Source of the DNA: Microvirga sp. BSC39
Lineage (GTDB): Bacteria > Pseudomonadota > Alphaproteobacteria > Rhizobiales > Beijerinckiaceae
Assembly (NCBI RefSeq): GCF_000739015.1
Contig: NZ_JPUG01000080.1
Location: forward strand, 45,727 to 109,726
Direction: 5' to 3'
DNA length: 64,000 nt
A program made the translations under genes and the position numbers. Each line of letters opens with the position of its first letter. Position 1 is the stretch's first letter. Positions 1-7,827 of this stretch are shown here, in pieces. The notes beneath the pieces are model-generated. The model saw nothing but the letters and a program-made list of their open reading frames with translations, was not told the DNA's origin and did not search any database.

Positions 1-302
1 TCGAGCCCGAACGCGACGTTCTGCGCCACCGTCATGTGAGGGAATAGGGCATAGCTCTGAAAGACGACGCCGAGGCCGCGGCGGTTGGGCTTCTCGCGCG
101 TGATATCGCGCCCGTCGAGGGAGATCCGGCCCTCAGTGGGTTCGACGAGACCGGCAATCATCTGCAGGGTCGTTGTCTTCCCGCAGCCCGACGGGCCGAG
201 AAGCGAAACGAATTCGCCTTTGTCGATTGTAAGGCTGACATCGCGAACGGCCGTGAACGTGCCGAATTCCTTGGAAACTCCTTCGAGTGTCAGGAATGCC
301 AT
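1..302 (-). CDS. ABC transporter ATP-binding protein (5' part, runs off window)
   Basis: The reverse strand reads as the N-terminal 100 residues of an ABC ATPase starting MAFLTLEGVSKEFG. Walker A (GPSGCGKTT, about residues 38-46) and a Q-loop (VVFQSYALFPHM) are visible. The combination resembles the spermidine/putrescine or Fe3+ importer type (PotA/FbpC-like), so it probably energises uptake of a small organic solute, but the substrate cannot be told from this fragment. The start ATG is at 302. The gene is divergent from the IclR regulator at 482, the usual arrangement when the regulator controls the transporter operon; that link is inference. Confidence 0.88.
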   Translation of the reverse strand, partial: MAFLTLEGVSKEFGTFTAVRDVSLTIDKGEFVSLLGPSGCGKTTTLQMIAGLVEPTEGRISLDGRDITREKPNRRGLGVVFQSYALFPHMTVAQNVAFGL

Positions 303-424
303 TCTGGTCTCCGATCCTTGCAAAGCATTCAGCCATAAGCCCGAATGCGCACGACGCCCGGATCGGCATCACGAGCGAGGCCCCAGCCCAAGTCAATGCT
401 AATGTTTCGCTATATAAAAGTTTT

Positions 425-455
425 TTGACATATGTTCCACTGCCTGAAATATAAC
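425..455 (+). promoter_or_regulatory. Putative sigma-70 promoter of the IclR gene
   Basis: A perfect TTGACA (425-430) is followed after 17-19 bases by AATATA/TATAAC (448-455). It lies in a short AT-rich stretch between the divergent ABC transporter and IclR genes, about 27 bases before the IclR start. IclR operators normally overlap such divergent promoters, but I see no clear palindrome here. Confidence 0.45.
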
Positions 456-481
456 TGACAAATAAGCGAGATTTATTGTAT

Positions 482-1294
482 ATGTCGGAAGATAGCATAT
501 CTGGCACGCGGCGGGCCTTGGTGCTCCTGAAGGTTCTCGGGGCGGGGGATGCCCATGGGATGCGCCTGACCGATATCGCATCAGCCGGCGCGACCACCCA
601 ACCCAGCGCTCATCGGGCCCTGAAGGTTCTCATGGCCGAGGGCTTCGTCGAGCAGGTGGATGCGAGCCGCAAATACCGGCTGGCCCTCGACTTCTTCGTC
701 CTGGCCGCACGGGCCGCGCAGTCGGGCGGATTGCGCAGCACGGCCAGGCCAGCGCTTCTGCGCCTGTCCTCCACATTGAGCGACAGCATCTTCCTTCTGG
801 TGCGGAACGGGTTCGACGCCGTCTGCCTGGATCGCGTGGAGGGCCCGTTCCCGATCAGGACCTTCACGGGCGATATCGGCGGCAAGGTGCCTCTCGGCAT
901 TGGTCAGGGCAGTCTCGCTATTCTGTCGTTCCTGCCGGAGGAGGAGCGCGAAGCCGTGATCCGCTTCAACGTTCCCCGCCTCCTCGACCGGGGCGGCTTC
1001 GATGAGATCGGGTTGCGGATGCAGATCCAGAACGTCCGCAAGACGGGCTTCTGCAGCCTCAACACGGGCCTGATCCCCGGCATGGCCGGCGTGGGAGTGC
1101 CGATCCTTGACTCTGAGGGGCGGGCTGTTGCGGCCCTGAGCATAGGCACTTTGTCGGAGCGCCTGGAGGGGGATCGGCTGCCGCTGGTAGTCGATCTGAT
1201 ACGAAACGAAGCCGAAGGAATCGCCCGGCAGCTCAACCCTTTCGATCCAACCCTCCGTTACCCTACCCGAAGCCTCGGGGTGGAAGGGATATAG
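482..1294 (+). CDS. IclR family transcriptional regulator
   Basis: A 270-residue protein of normal IclR length. Residues 1-75 form the winged helix-turn-helix (GTRRALVLLKVL, then LTDIASAG and SAHRALKVLMAEGFVEQ). Residues 90-250 are the IclR effector domain, with LGIGQGSLAILSFLP and the conserved late part VGVPILDSEGRAVAALSIGT. I start at the ATG at 482; an upstream in-frame TTG at 476 adds only two residues. IclR proteins bind aromatic or small carboxylic acids; the ligand here is unknown. It is divergent from the ABC transporter at 1-302, its likely target. Confidence 0.88.
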   Translation: MSEDSISGTRRALVLLKVLGAGDAHGMRLTDIASAGATTQPSAHRALKVLMAEGFVEQVDASRKYRLALDFFVLAARAAQSGGLRSTARPALLRLSSTLSDSIFLLVRNGFDAVCLDRVEGPFPIRTFTGDIGGKVPLGIGQGSLAILSFLPEEEREAVIRFNVPRLLDRGGFDEIGLRMQIQNVRKTGFCSLNTGLIPGMAGVGVPILDSEGRAVAALSIGTLSERLEGDRLPLVVDLIRNEAEGIARQLNPFDPTLRYPTRSLGVEGI

Positions 1295-1339
1295 TCTTCC
1301 TGGCAAGCGGCTTTGGCTGTGATATCCAAAGGTTCGCTG

Positions 1340-1398
1340 CTGGCACGGACGCGACCTTAGCCATATTTCCGCACTGCTGAGATGAGCGGACCTTCGCA
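1340..1398. repeat. Dispersed repeat family 2, copy 1
   Basis: This noncoding stretch between the IclR and EcsC genes matches 4663-4721 over about 58 bases with scattered mismatches. The best-conserved core is GATGAGCGGACCTTC, preceded by TTCCGC and followed by CAC. Confidence 0.5.
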
Positions 1399-1421
1399 CT
1401 GATGCCCAGCGTTGAGGCTGC

Positions 1422-2285
1422 ATGAGCATTTTGCAACTTGACATCGCCAGCGACGACCGCGCTGCCCTGGAGGAGGCTGTGGCTGTCTTGGAGCAGCCCA
1501 ACTGGATAACCCGTCTGGCGGGGCTGGCCGGCAAGCCGGTTGAGTTGATCGGCAACCTAACGCCCAATGCGATCTCAGGCCTGGTCGCACGCGCCAGCCA
1601 GAAAGCGCTGCTTGCGGCCCTCCGGCTGGCGATGACAACGTTGACCGTTAAACCCCTGTGGCGCAGCGAACTCCTGCACAAGGTGGCGGCTGCGGGCTCG
1701 GGCGCTGTGGGCGGCACCTTTGGTCTTGCCACGCTGCCGGTTGAATTGCCTATCTCGACCACCCTGATCCTGCGCTCCATAGCTGAGATCGCGCGTCACC
1801 AAGGAGAGGACCTGTCGGATCCTGAAGCGGCTCTGGCCTGCGTCCAGGTCTTTGCCCTGGGCAGTGGCAAGGAGGACGTGAACCCGGCCGAAAGCAGCTA
1901 CTTTGCCGTGGGGGCCGCGCTGGCGCAGTCCATGGCTGAGGCGGCGCGTTTCATTGCTGAACATGGCTTTGTTGGGCAGGGTGCCCCGATCATGATCCGG
2001 CTCGCCTCGGAGATCGCCACCCGCTTCGGCATCGTGGTCTCACAGAAGGTCGCGGTGCAGGCAGTGCCTGTCATCGGGGCGCTCGGCGGGGCGGCTGTGA
2101 ACGCTGCCTTTATGGATCATTATCAAGACTTAGCTCGGGCCCATTTTACCGTGCGGCGGCTGGAGCGGATCTACGGTCGGGCGGTGGTGCGGCAGGCTTA
2201 CGACAATATCCAGGAACGGGCAGGTACCCGCCCTGCATCCAATAAGGCCTTGGCCGGTCTGCCGTCAGCTGGGAGGGGTGTTTGA
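1422..2285 (+). CDS. EcsC family protein
   Basis: A 287-residue protein with the EcsC-family signature in its middle: a glycine-rich stretch (GSGAVGGTFGLATLPVELP), then SIAEIARHQGE, ACVQVFALG and later FGIVVSQKVAVQAVPVIGALGGAAVNAAF. Several segments are hydrophobic and could associate with membrane. The family is named after a Bacillus ecs-operon product and its biochemical role is not defined. The start ATG at 1422 has only a weak Shine-Dalgarno. The gene is colinear with the helicase gene 68 bases downstream. Confidence 0.85.
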   Translation: MSILQLDIASDDRAALEEAVAVLEQPNWITRLAGLAGKPVELIGNLTPNAISGLVARASQKALLAALRLAMTTLTVKPLWRSELLHKVAAAGSGAVGGTFGLATLPVELPISTTLILRSIAEIARHQGEDLSDPEAALACVQVFALGSGKEDVNPAESSYFAVGAALAQSMAEAARFIAEHGFVGQGAPIMIRLASEIATRFGIVVSQKVAVQAVPVIGALGGAAVNAAFMDHYQDLARAHFTVRRLERIYGRAVVRQAYDNIQERAGTRPASNKALAGLPSAGRGV

Positions 2286-2353
2286 GCCCCATAACTATCC
2301 AGCTTCGCGACGAGCGGCGTTGACACTGTCTTTCCGGGCGGGAACGCTAGGGC

Positions 2354-4495
2354 ATGGCACGCAAGCGAATCCAAGAGACCGCCGACATCCTTCAGGACGC
2401 GATCCGCAGGGTGGTCCCATCGCGGCGCGACGTCGACACCGAGGGCCTCCGGCGCTACCTGGGCTTGCCCGAGCACGACGGCTTCGTTGACGATGGCCGG
2501 GTGGCCTCCGCCCTCACTGAGATGCGGAGCCTTGAGGAATGGGCTGCAAAAGGGGCCAGGGCGCTCGCCAAAGCAGTCCCGTCCCTGCGCTGGTCCGAGA
2601 GTGAGGACGGCGCCGTCTCGTGGTCCGTTCGGGTGAGCCTGCCGCTCCTCGACGACGGGCGCATGGAGCTGCGCCTTATGCTGCCACCTACGCCGCAGAT
2701 GCTGGAGATCCTGCACGGGATGGCGATCCGCAACGACCCACGCCACCGCTTCGACAAGTTCAAGGCCGAGGTCGCCCGCGTCGAGCGGGAGACGGGTAAG
2801 TCCATACACCGAGTAGTCAACCAGCTGCGCGAGGACGTGCGCGCGGACCTAGCCGAGGTCGGCTCGGGCGCCGCCAGCTACGCCGAGCACATGGACCATG
2901 CCCTGCGCTCGCGCCAGTACGAGTTCTCCCCGGACCTGGTCCGGGCCTTGCCCGGCAAGTTCAAGGAACTCCGGGCCCGAGCGAAGAAGCTCGCCGGCCA
3001 GGATATTGGCATCCGGAACCTGCGCGAGCGGGTCGGCTTCGGCACCTACATCGACAAATTTCGCGCGGCGCGCGGCATGGCCCGTCACATCGTCTTCCAC
3101 ATGGGCCCCACCAACTCAGGCAAGACCCACGCCGCTCTGGAGAGGCTCGCGGCGGCCGAGAAGGGCGCCTACCTGGCTCCCCTGCGGCTCATGGCCCTCG
3201 AGAACTACGAGGCCCTGCGCGACCGCGGGCTCAACGCAGGCATGATCACAGGCGAGGAGGTCTTCGGCGACAAGGGCGCCACTCACATCTCGCGCACCAT
3301 CGAGACCGCGGATCTGCAGCACACCGTCGACGTGGCGGTGATCGACGAGATCCAGATGATCTCAGACCCAGACCGCGGCTGGGCCTGGACCAACGCGCTC
3401 TTCGGTATCCCGGCCAAGACCCTGATCCTGGCCGGCTCCGACGACGCCCTGCCGTACGTTCGCCGTGCGGCCGAGGCTGCGAACGAGAGCATGGAGGTGG
3501 TCGCCTTCCAGCGCAAGACGCCGCTCGTCCTGCTCGACAAGCCGGTCCCGCTGGAGGAGGTGAAGGCCGGTGACGCCGTCGTGGCCTTCTCGCGCCAGGC
3601 GGTGCACGAGCAGCGCGAGGTCCTCGTCAGCCTGGGGCACACTGTGGCCACCATCTACGGGGCGCTTTCCCCCGAGGTGCGCCGCGCGGAGGCTGAGCGC
3701 TTCCGCACGGGCGAGGCCGACGTGCTCGTCACCACCGACGCCATCGGCATGGGCCTCAACCTGGGTCCCCTGCAGCGGGTCGTGTTCTCCGCCCTGAGCA
3801 AGTTCGACGGGCGCGAGGACCGTCCGCTCACCAACCCCGAGATACGCCAGATTGCCGGGCGCGCCGGCCGCTTCGGCCACCACGACGTCGGCTACGTGGC
3901 CGCCACCACGGAGGAGGGCATTGATCCGATCCGCAAGGCGCTTGCCGGCGCCCCGGCGGCACCAGCCGCAGATTCGCGCTTCTACGCCCGCCCTGATCTT
4001 GTGGCGATCAGGGCCGCGGCCTCGGAGCTGCGCACCGAGAGCCTGCACGCGGTGCTCACGCACTTCGCCCAAACCGCCTTCTACGAGGGCTCGCCGTTCC
4101 AGCCTTCCGACATGGACGCCATGCTGCAGGCCGCAGAGATGGTCGACCGCACCAGACTGAACCTGACGCAGAGGTTCGCCCTGTCGGTGGCGCCGATCGA
4201 CCAGCGCGACGAGCTCTCGTTCCAGGTGCTCAAGGGATGGACGCAGATGCTGGCCTCGGGCTCCGGAGTTCCGGCGCTGCGCGGCAAACCCTTCGCAGAG
4301 CTCGACCATCAGGAGCGCACGGTGCGGCTCGCGGGGGTCTACCTGTGGCTGTCGCGCCGCTTCCCGGACGCCTTCGACGACGCGGACCAGATGCGGAAGG
4401 TGCGGGCGCAGGCCAACGAGGCCATTGAGCGCCATTTGCAGGAGACCGCCACGAAGCGGGTGGCCAAGCGCGTGACCGCCGGACATACGGATTAG
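2354..4495 (+). CDS. Suv3-like DEAD/DExH RNA helicase
   Basis: A 713-residue superfamily-2 helicase. Motif I (GPTNSGKTHAAL) lies near residue 250, the DExH-equivalent DEIQM near 330, TDAIGMGLNLG near 460 and motif VI (QIAGRAGRFG) near 500. GPTNSGKT followed by APLRLMALE is typical of Suv3, the helicase of the mitochondrial RNA degradosome, whose relatives are common in alphaproteobacteria. The first 240 residues are charged and helical, without a domain I recognise. A role in RNA unwinding or turnover is inferred from the family. Long reverse-strand ORFs over this gene are shadows produced by high GC. Confidence 0.88.
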   Translation: MARKRIQETADILQDAIRRVVPSRRDVDTEGLRRYLGLPEHDGFVDDGRVASALTEMRSLEEWAAKGARALAKAVPSLRWSESEDGAVSWSVRVSLPLLDDGRMELRLMLPPTPQMLEILHGMAIRNDPRHRFDKFKAEVARVERETGKSIHRVVNQLREDVRADLAEVGSGAASYAEHMDHALRSRQYEFSPDLVRALPGKFKELRARAKKLAGQDIGIRNLRERVGFGTYIDKFRAARGMARHIVFHMGPTNSGKTHAALERLAAAEKGAYLAPLRLMALENYEALRDRGLNAGMITGEEVFGDKGATHISRTIETADLQHTVDVAVIDEIQMISDPDRGWAWTNALFGIPAKTLILAGSDDALPYVRRAAEAANESMEVVAFQRKTPLVLLDKPVPLEEVKAGDAVVAFSRQAVHEQREVLVSLGHTVATIYGALSPEVRRAEAERFRTGEADVLVTTDAIGMGLNLGPLQRVVFSALSKFDGREDRPLTNPEIRQIAGRAGRFGHHDVGYVAATTEEGIDPIRKALAGAPAAPAADSRFYARPDLVAIRAAASELRTESLHAVLTHFAQTAFYEGSPFQPSDMDAMLQAAEMVDRTRLNLTQRFALSVAPIDQRDELSFQVLKGWTQMLASGSGVPALRGKPFAELDHQERTVRLAGVYLWLSRRFPDAFDDADQMRKVRAQANEAIERHLQETATKRVAKRVTAGHTD

Positions 4496-4662
4496 ATCGA
4501 GAGTCCACAGCTTATTGCATGGGCTCCGGAATGAGTGAGGGCTGCTAAGAGCGTGTGCCGCCGGCAATTGCTTCGCGGCCGCATGTGCATGCTTCCATCC
4601 GGTTTCATAAACAGCATTCCGCGAGATTTACCCTCGGCTCTAGGCCCGGAAGGTCTCAAGAT

Positions 4663-4721
4663 GCCACGGGGCCGACGCTAGCCGTGCTTCCGCCTAGCTG
4701 GGATGAGCGGACCTTCCCACG
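4663..4721. repeat. Dispersed repeat family 2, copy 2
   Basis: Second copy of the sequence at 1340-1398. It shares the GATGAGCGGACCTTC core and the TTCCGC and TAGCC blocks at matching spacing. Confidence 0.5.
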
Positions 4722-4850
4722 AACATCCGCTACTACCCAGTTGAACCGCAGCCGACCTTTGGTCGAAACCGGCACCAGGAATCACAAACTCTCATAGAGT
4801 TCGACTGCTGTATGAGCATGGCGTGCACCGGCCGTCAGTCGTCTGCTAAA

Positions 4851-4962
4851 GCATCGGACTCAAAAGTGGATTTGCACTTTTGGGACCAATCCGATGCTTC
4901 CTCTATAATCGAGAGCATCGTTCGGAGCGGAAAGCCGGGTCCACTTTTCCGCACGATGCTCT
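4851..4962. repeat. Tandem hairpin intergenic repeat
   Basis: There are two adjacent inverted repeats. The first has arms GCATCGGA (4851-4858) and TCCGATGC (4890-4897). The second has arms AGAGCATCGT (4912-4921) and ACGATGCTCT (4953-4962), enclosing GGAAAGCC and CCACTTTTCC blocks. Similar GCATCG-ended palindromes with AAAAGTGG-type cores are, to my knowledge, common intergenic repeats in Hyphomicrobiales. Confidence 0.7.
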
Positions 4963-5280
4963 AGGAAGTTGATCACTGCCTTGATGGCACCGTCATGTCT
5001 GGATGGCGCCCGTTTGGCAACGTGATTGTTGATGACGTTTCGGCCTAGCGGGGCGGGTGCAAGTCATGTCTCCGGCCTTTGAACGCGGTGCTTCATGACC
5101 GCCGGCCCTGATGTTTTACGCTGGAGCTGGTCCCTCTCAAATTATCGCGCTTGGCTGACGCAAGACGATGCCAGGGTTGTCCAGTTCCGGCGGTCCATGT
5201 CCGCTTTGGCTTCACATCACATCATCATCACCCTGCCAACTGGGTTGCCCTAAGGGCGAATAGTCTGAGCTCTCCGTCTA

Positions 5281-6330
5281 TTAGGCCGCCGACACGGCAG
5301 CTCCCTTGCTCCCGGGCTCGTAAGCCGTGCTCCTGGCCATCACCGCCCAGGCGATCCGGGCCATCTTGTTGGCCAAGGCGACGGCCACCACCTTGAAGGG
5401 CTTCCTGGCCAACAGAGACCGGGCCCAGTCCGCCAGCGCCGTCCGGGTCTTGCCCGACTTCATGCTGTAGAGCGCCGCGTGCGCTCCGACCACAAGCAGC
5501 TTGCGCAGATGGCGGTTGCCCATCTTGGAGATGGAGCCCAGCCTTGCTTTGCCGCCGGTTGAGTGCTGCCGGGGCACGAGGCCGAGATAGGCGGCAAACT
5601 CCCGACTGCCTTGGAACAGGCTGGCGTCCGGGATGCTGGCTGAGAGACAAGAAGCCACGATCGGACCGACCCCGGGGATGGTGACGAGCCTGAGGCTGAC
5701 CGGATCGCTGCGGTGAGCGGCCAGAATGGCCTTGTCGAGCTTGGCGATCTGCGCCTCGATCCCAAGCAGTATCGCCGCCAGAGGCTGGAGCGCCAACCGA
5801 GCTGTGACGGGGAGATCGGGACTGGCGTCATCCTGAAGATAGGCGATCAGCTGGCGCGTGTTGCGAGCGCCCTGCGCCACCACGATGCCCAGCTCGGCAA
5901 AGTGACCACGCAGGGCATTGATCAGGGCCGTCCGCTGCCCGATCAGGAGATCTCGGGCGCCGTGCAGCATCAGGGTGCTCTGCTGTTGCGGGCTCTTGAC
6001 TGGAACGAAGCGCATCGACGGCCGTGTGACGGCCTCGCAGATCGCAGCCGCGTCCGCGGCATCGTTCTTCTGCCGACGCAGATAGGGTTTGACACAGGCC
6101 GGAGGGATCAGTCGGACGTCGTGACCAAAAGCCATGAGCGTGCGGGCCCAGTGATGAGCCGTCGCGCACGCCTCCATCCCGATCAGGCAAGGTGGAAGGG
6201 TTCTGAAGAAGCCTAGGATCTGGCTGCGGCGCAGCGGCTTGCGCAGGACGATCGTTCCACTTCTGTCGACGCCGTTCAGCTGGAAGACGTTCTTCGCGAT
6301 ATCAAGGCCGATCGTGACAATCTCAGGCAT
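5281..6330 (-). CDS. IS110 family transposase
   Basis: A full-length 349-residue transposase. The N-terminal DEDD (RuvC-like) domain shows GLDIAKNVFQ, CLIGMEACA and QKNDAADAAAICEA, keeping the acidic residues. The C-terminal Transposase_20 domain shows IPGVGPIVASCLSASI, AAYLGLVPRQHSTGGKAR and the MGNRHLRKLL block with the catalytic-serine region. I start at the second in-frame Met (6330, MPEIVTIG) because the upstream 15 residues are not family-like. IS110 elements lack typical terminal inverted repeats and use a noncoding bridge RNA. Only about 100 bases separate this start from the IS6 transposase, so one element may have inserted into the other. Confidence 0.92.
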   Translation of the reverse strand: MPEIVTIGLDIAKNVFQLNGVDRSGTIVLRKPLRRSQILGFFRTLPPCLIGMEACATAHHWARTLMAFGHDVRLIPPACVKPYLRRQKNDAADAAAICEAVTRPSMRFVPVKSPQQQSTLMLHGARDLLIGQRTALINALRGHFAELGIVVAQGARNTRQLIAYLQDDASPDLPVTARLALQPLAAILLGIEAQIAKLDKAILAAHRSDPVSLRLVTIPGVGPIVASCLSASIPDASLFQGSREFAAYLGLVPRQHSTGGKARLGSISKMGNRHLRKLLVVGAHAALYSMKSGKTRTALADWARSLLARKPFKVVAVALANKMARIAWAVMARSTAYEPGSKGAAVSAA

Positions 6331-6442
6331 GACGAGTGGCTCCTCTTCGGTTCTCCAAAATGCCCATTCTGGCACGTCTGACGCTGGTGGAGGGCGCCAT
6401 TCACGACATCAAATTAACCGGAGGGTGACTGGAGCGAGGCAT

Positions 6443-7150
6443 ATGGGAGGAATGAACCCGCCTCGTCATCCTCGCTATGCCCGTCACCGCTTCCCGGCGG
6501 ATGTGATCAGCCATGCCGTGTGGTTGTACTTCCGGTTTCCGCTCACTCTCCGGATGGTCGAGGCGATGCTCGCCGCTCGAGGCGTCCTGGTCAGCTACGA
6601 GACGGTGCGGTTGTGGGCGCTGAAATTCGGCCAGAGCTTCGCCAAGCAGATCCGCCGCCGTTTGCCCGCACCCGGAGACCAATGGCACCTCGACGAGATG
6701 GTGATCAGCATCGCTGGTAAGAAGCATTGGCTCTGGCGCGCTGTTGATCAGCGTGGGGTCGTGCTCGACATTGTGGTTCAAAGTCGCCGTAATGCGAAAG
6801 CCGCCAAGCGCCTGCTGCGCAAGAAGCAGGGCGTGGCCCCTCGCGTGCTGATCACAGACAAACTGGCCAGCTATGGCGCGGCTAAGAGAGAGATCATGCC
6901 GAGTGTTGAACATCGGCAGCATCGGGGTTTGAACAACCGCGCCGAGAACAGCCATCAGCCCACCCGACGACGGGAGCGCATCATGAAGCGCTTCAAGTCA
7001 GCCGGGCAGGCGCAGCGCTTCCTCGCGGCCCGTGATCAGGTTGCAAATCTCTTCCGCTGTACTGCAAACACCAACGCTGCTGATCGTCGCCGGGCGCGTG
7101 CTCGGGCTTTTCAGGTTTGGACTGACGTGAGTGAGGTCGCGAGGGCCTGA
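6443..7150 (+). CDS. IS6 family transposase
   Basis: A 235-residue DDE transposase of usual IS6 length. It has the zinc-finger-like start (PPRHPRYARHRFP), the first Asp in DQWHLDEMVISI, the second in LITDKLASYGAAKREIMP and the Glu in HRGLNNRAENSHQPTRRRER, so the triad is intact. The start is the ATG at 6443 after a GGAGCGAGG; the longer in-frame extension upstream belongs to the IS110 antisense strand. The left noncoding side (GACATCAAATTAA, about 6400) and the right side (7171-7203) have only weak mutual inverse similarity, so I do not place the ends. Confidence 0.92.
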   Translation: MGGMNPPRHPRYARHRFPADVISHAVWLYFRFPLTLRMVEAMLAARGVLVSYETVRLWALKFGQSFAKQIRRRLPAPGDQWHLDEMVISIAGKKHWLWRAVDQRGVVLDIVVQSRRNAKAAKRLLRKKQGVAPRVLITDKLASYGAAKREIMPSVEHRQHRGLNNRAENSHQPTRRRERIMKRFKSAGQAQRFLAARDQVANLFRCTANTNAADRRRARARAFQVWTDVSEVARA

Positions 7151-7190
7151 TCTGTTACTCCTGAAGGGTGGATCTGTCTCAAGTCATTAA

Positions 7191-7382
7191 GTTGACGATG
7201 CCCCGGCTTCTGTACGTGGTTTTGCAATTGTTCAATTTGGTTCGCCAGGATCGCTCATCGGCGGCTTCCTCCTGGACCGCCTCGGCATTGATCTGGGCAT
7301 CAGAAACCCGCTGGCTCACCGTGTTGCCACTGCCACACTAGGAGCAATGGTCATTGTCCTATTGGCGCGCTTGACAAGCTGA
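7191..7382 (+). pseudogene. 3' remnant of a small membrane protein (GlsB/YeaQ-like)
   Basis: Immediately after the IS6 gene, an open frame without a start reads GSPGSLIGGFLLDRLGID, continues LGIRNPLAHRVATATLGAM and ends at TGA (7380-7382) with a hydrophobic tail. Glycine-rich GxLIGG followed by a final transmembrane helix with ATLGA fits the C-terminus of the transglycosylase-associated GlsB/YeaQ/YmgE family. The 5' part is missing, presumably displaced by the IS nest. Family assignment is moderate because only about 45 residues are convincing. Confidence 0.45.
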
Positions 7383-7443
7383 CGATTAATTTCAATGACG
7401 GCAGAAAGATCATAAGCTCAGCCTACCGGCGCACGGTCACCCG

Positions 7444-7680
7444 CTATCTCATCATGCCGCGCGGGAGCGGGGTAGGAGGCAGGCTGGAGGCATTGTATCC
7501 CTTGTCCCGCATCTCGTTGACCAGGGCCACAGCCCTCCGGGTGGTGAGTTCCAGCGCTTTGCTTTCGTCGGGCGACCGGTCGTAGGTGCCGTCCTTGTAG
7601 CCGCAGAACCAGCCGGGCTTAGTCGTATCCTTGTAACGGCAGTACTCGAAGGGGAACCTGTCGATGAAAATCTTGTGCAT
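7444..7680 (-). CDS. Hypothetical protein (78 aa)
   Basis: A 78-residue protein starting MHKIFIDRFPFEYCRYK, rich in aromatic residues and with two Cys in its first half. The second half is an amphipathic helix (TTRRAVALVNEMRDKGYN). I do not recognise a family. It has a GGACGGG about 8 bases before the ATG. The gene stands alone, downstream (on the same strand) of the large cyclic-di-GMP gene, separated from it by 147 bases. Confidence 0.5.
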   Translation of the reverse strand: MHKIFIDRFPFEYCRYKDTTKPGWFCGYKDGTYDRSPDESKALELTTRRAVALVNEMRDKGYNASSLPPTPLPRGMMR

Positions 7681-7827
7681 GTGACTGCCCGTCCTACCCG
7701 GTTATCAGGGGGGCTATAGCTGGGAGCCGTCCAGGAGCTTGCACGTCACTCCAACAGCCTCAGCCGCGAGACTTCATTCTTCCTCGCAGACGTAAAGGCG
7801 GCGTGAGAAGGCGTCGCCTGACCTTCT

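Larger units (their letters stand above)
4496..5280. other. Intergenic region with repeats, no convincing gene
   Basis: About 785 bases without a supportable gene. It contains copy 2 of dispersed repeat family 2 (4663-4721), a double hairpin repeat (4851-4962) and, towards 5281, presumably the noncoding end of the adjacent IS110 element. I cannot place the IS boundary. Confidence 0.6.

Noticed and set aside
581..1780. Long reverse-strand open frame (399 aa) over IclR and EcsC genes
   Set aside because: It spans two real plus-strand genes and the spacer between them, shows no family motif and is expected by chance at high GC.
3362..4567. Reverse-strand open frame (401 aa) opposite the helicase
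   Set aside because: It is antisense to a clear helicase with intact motifs and has low-complexity composition.
6400..7203. Terminal inverted repeats for the IS6 element
   Set aside because: The best match (GACATCAAATTAA against TCGTCAACTTAA) is too weak to set ends without a reference copy.
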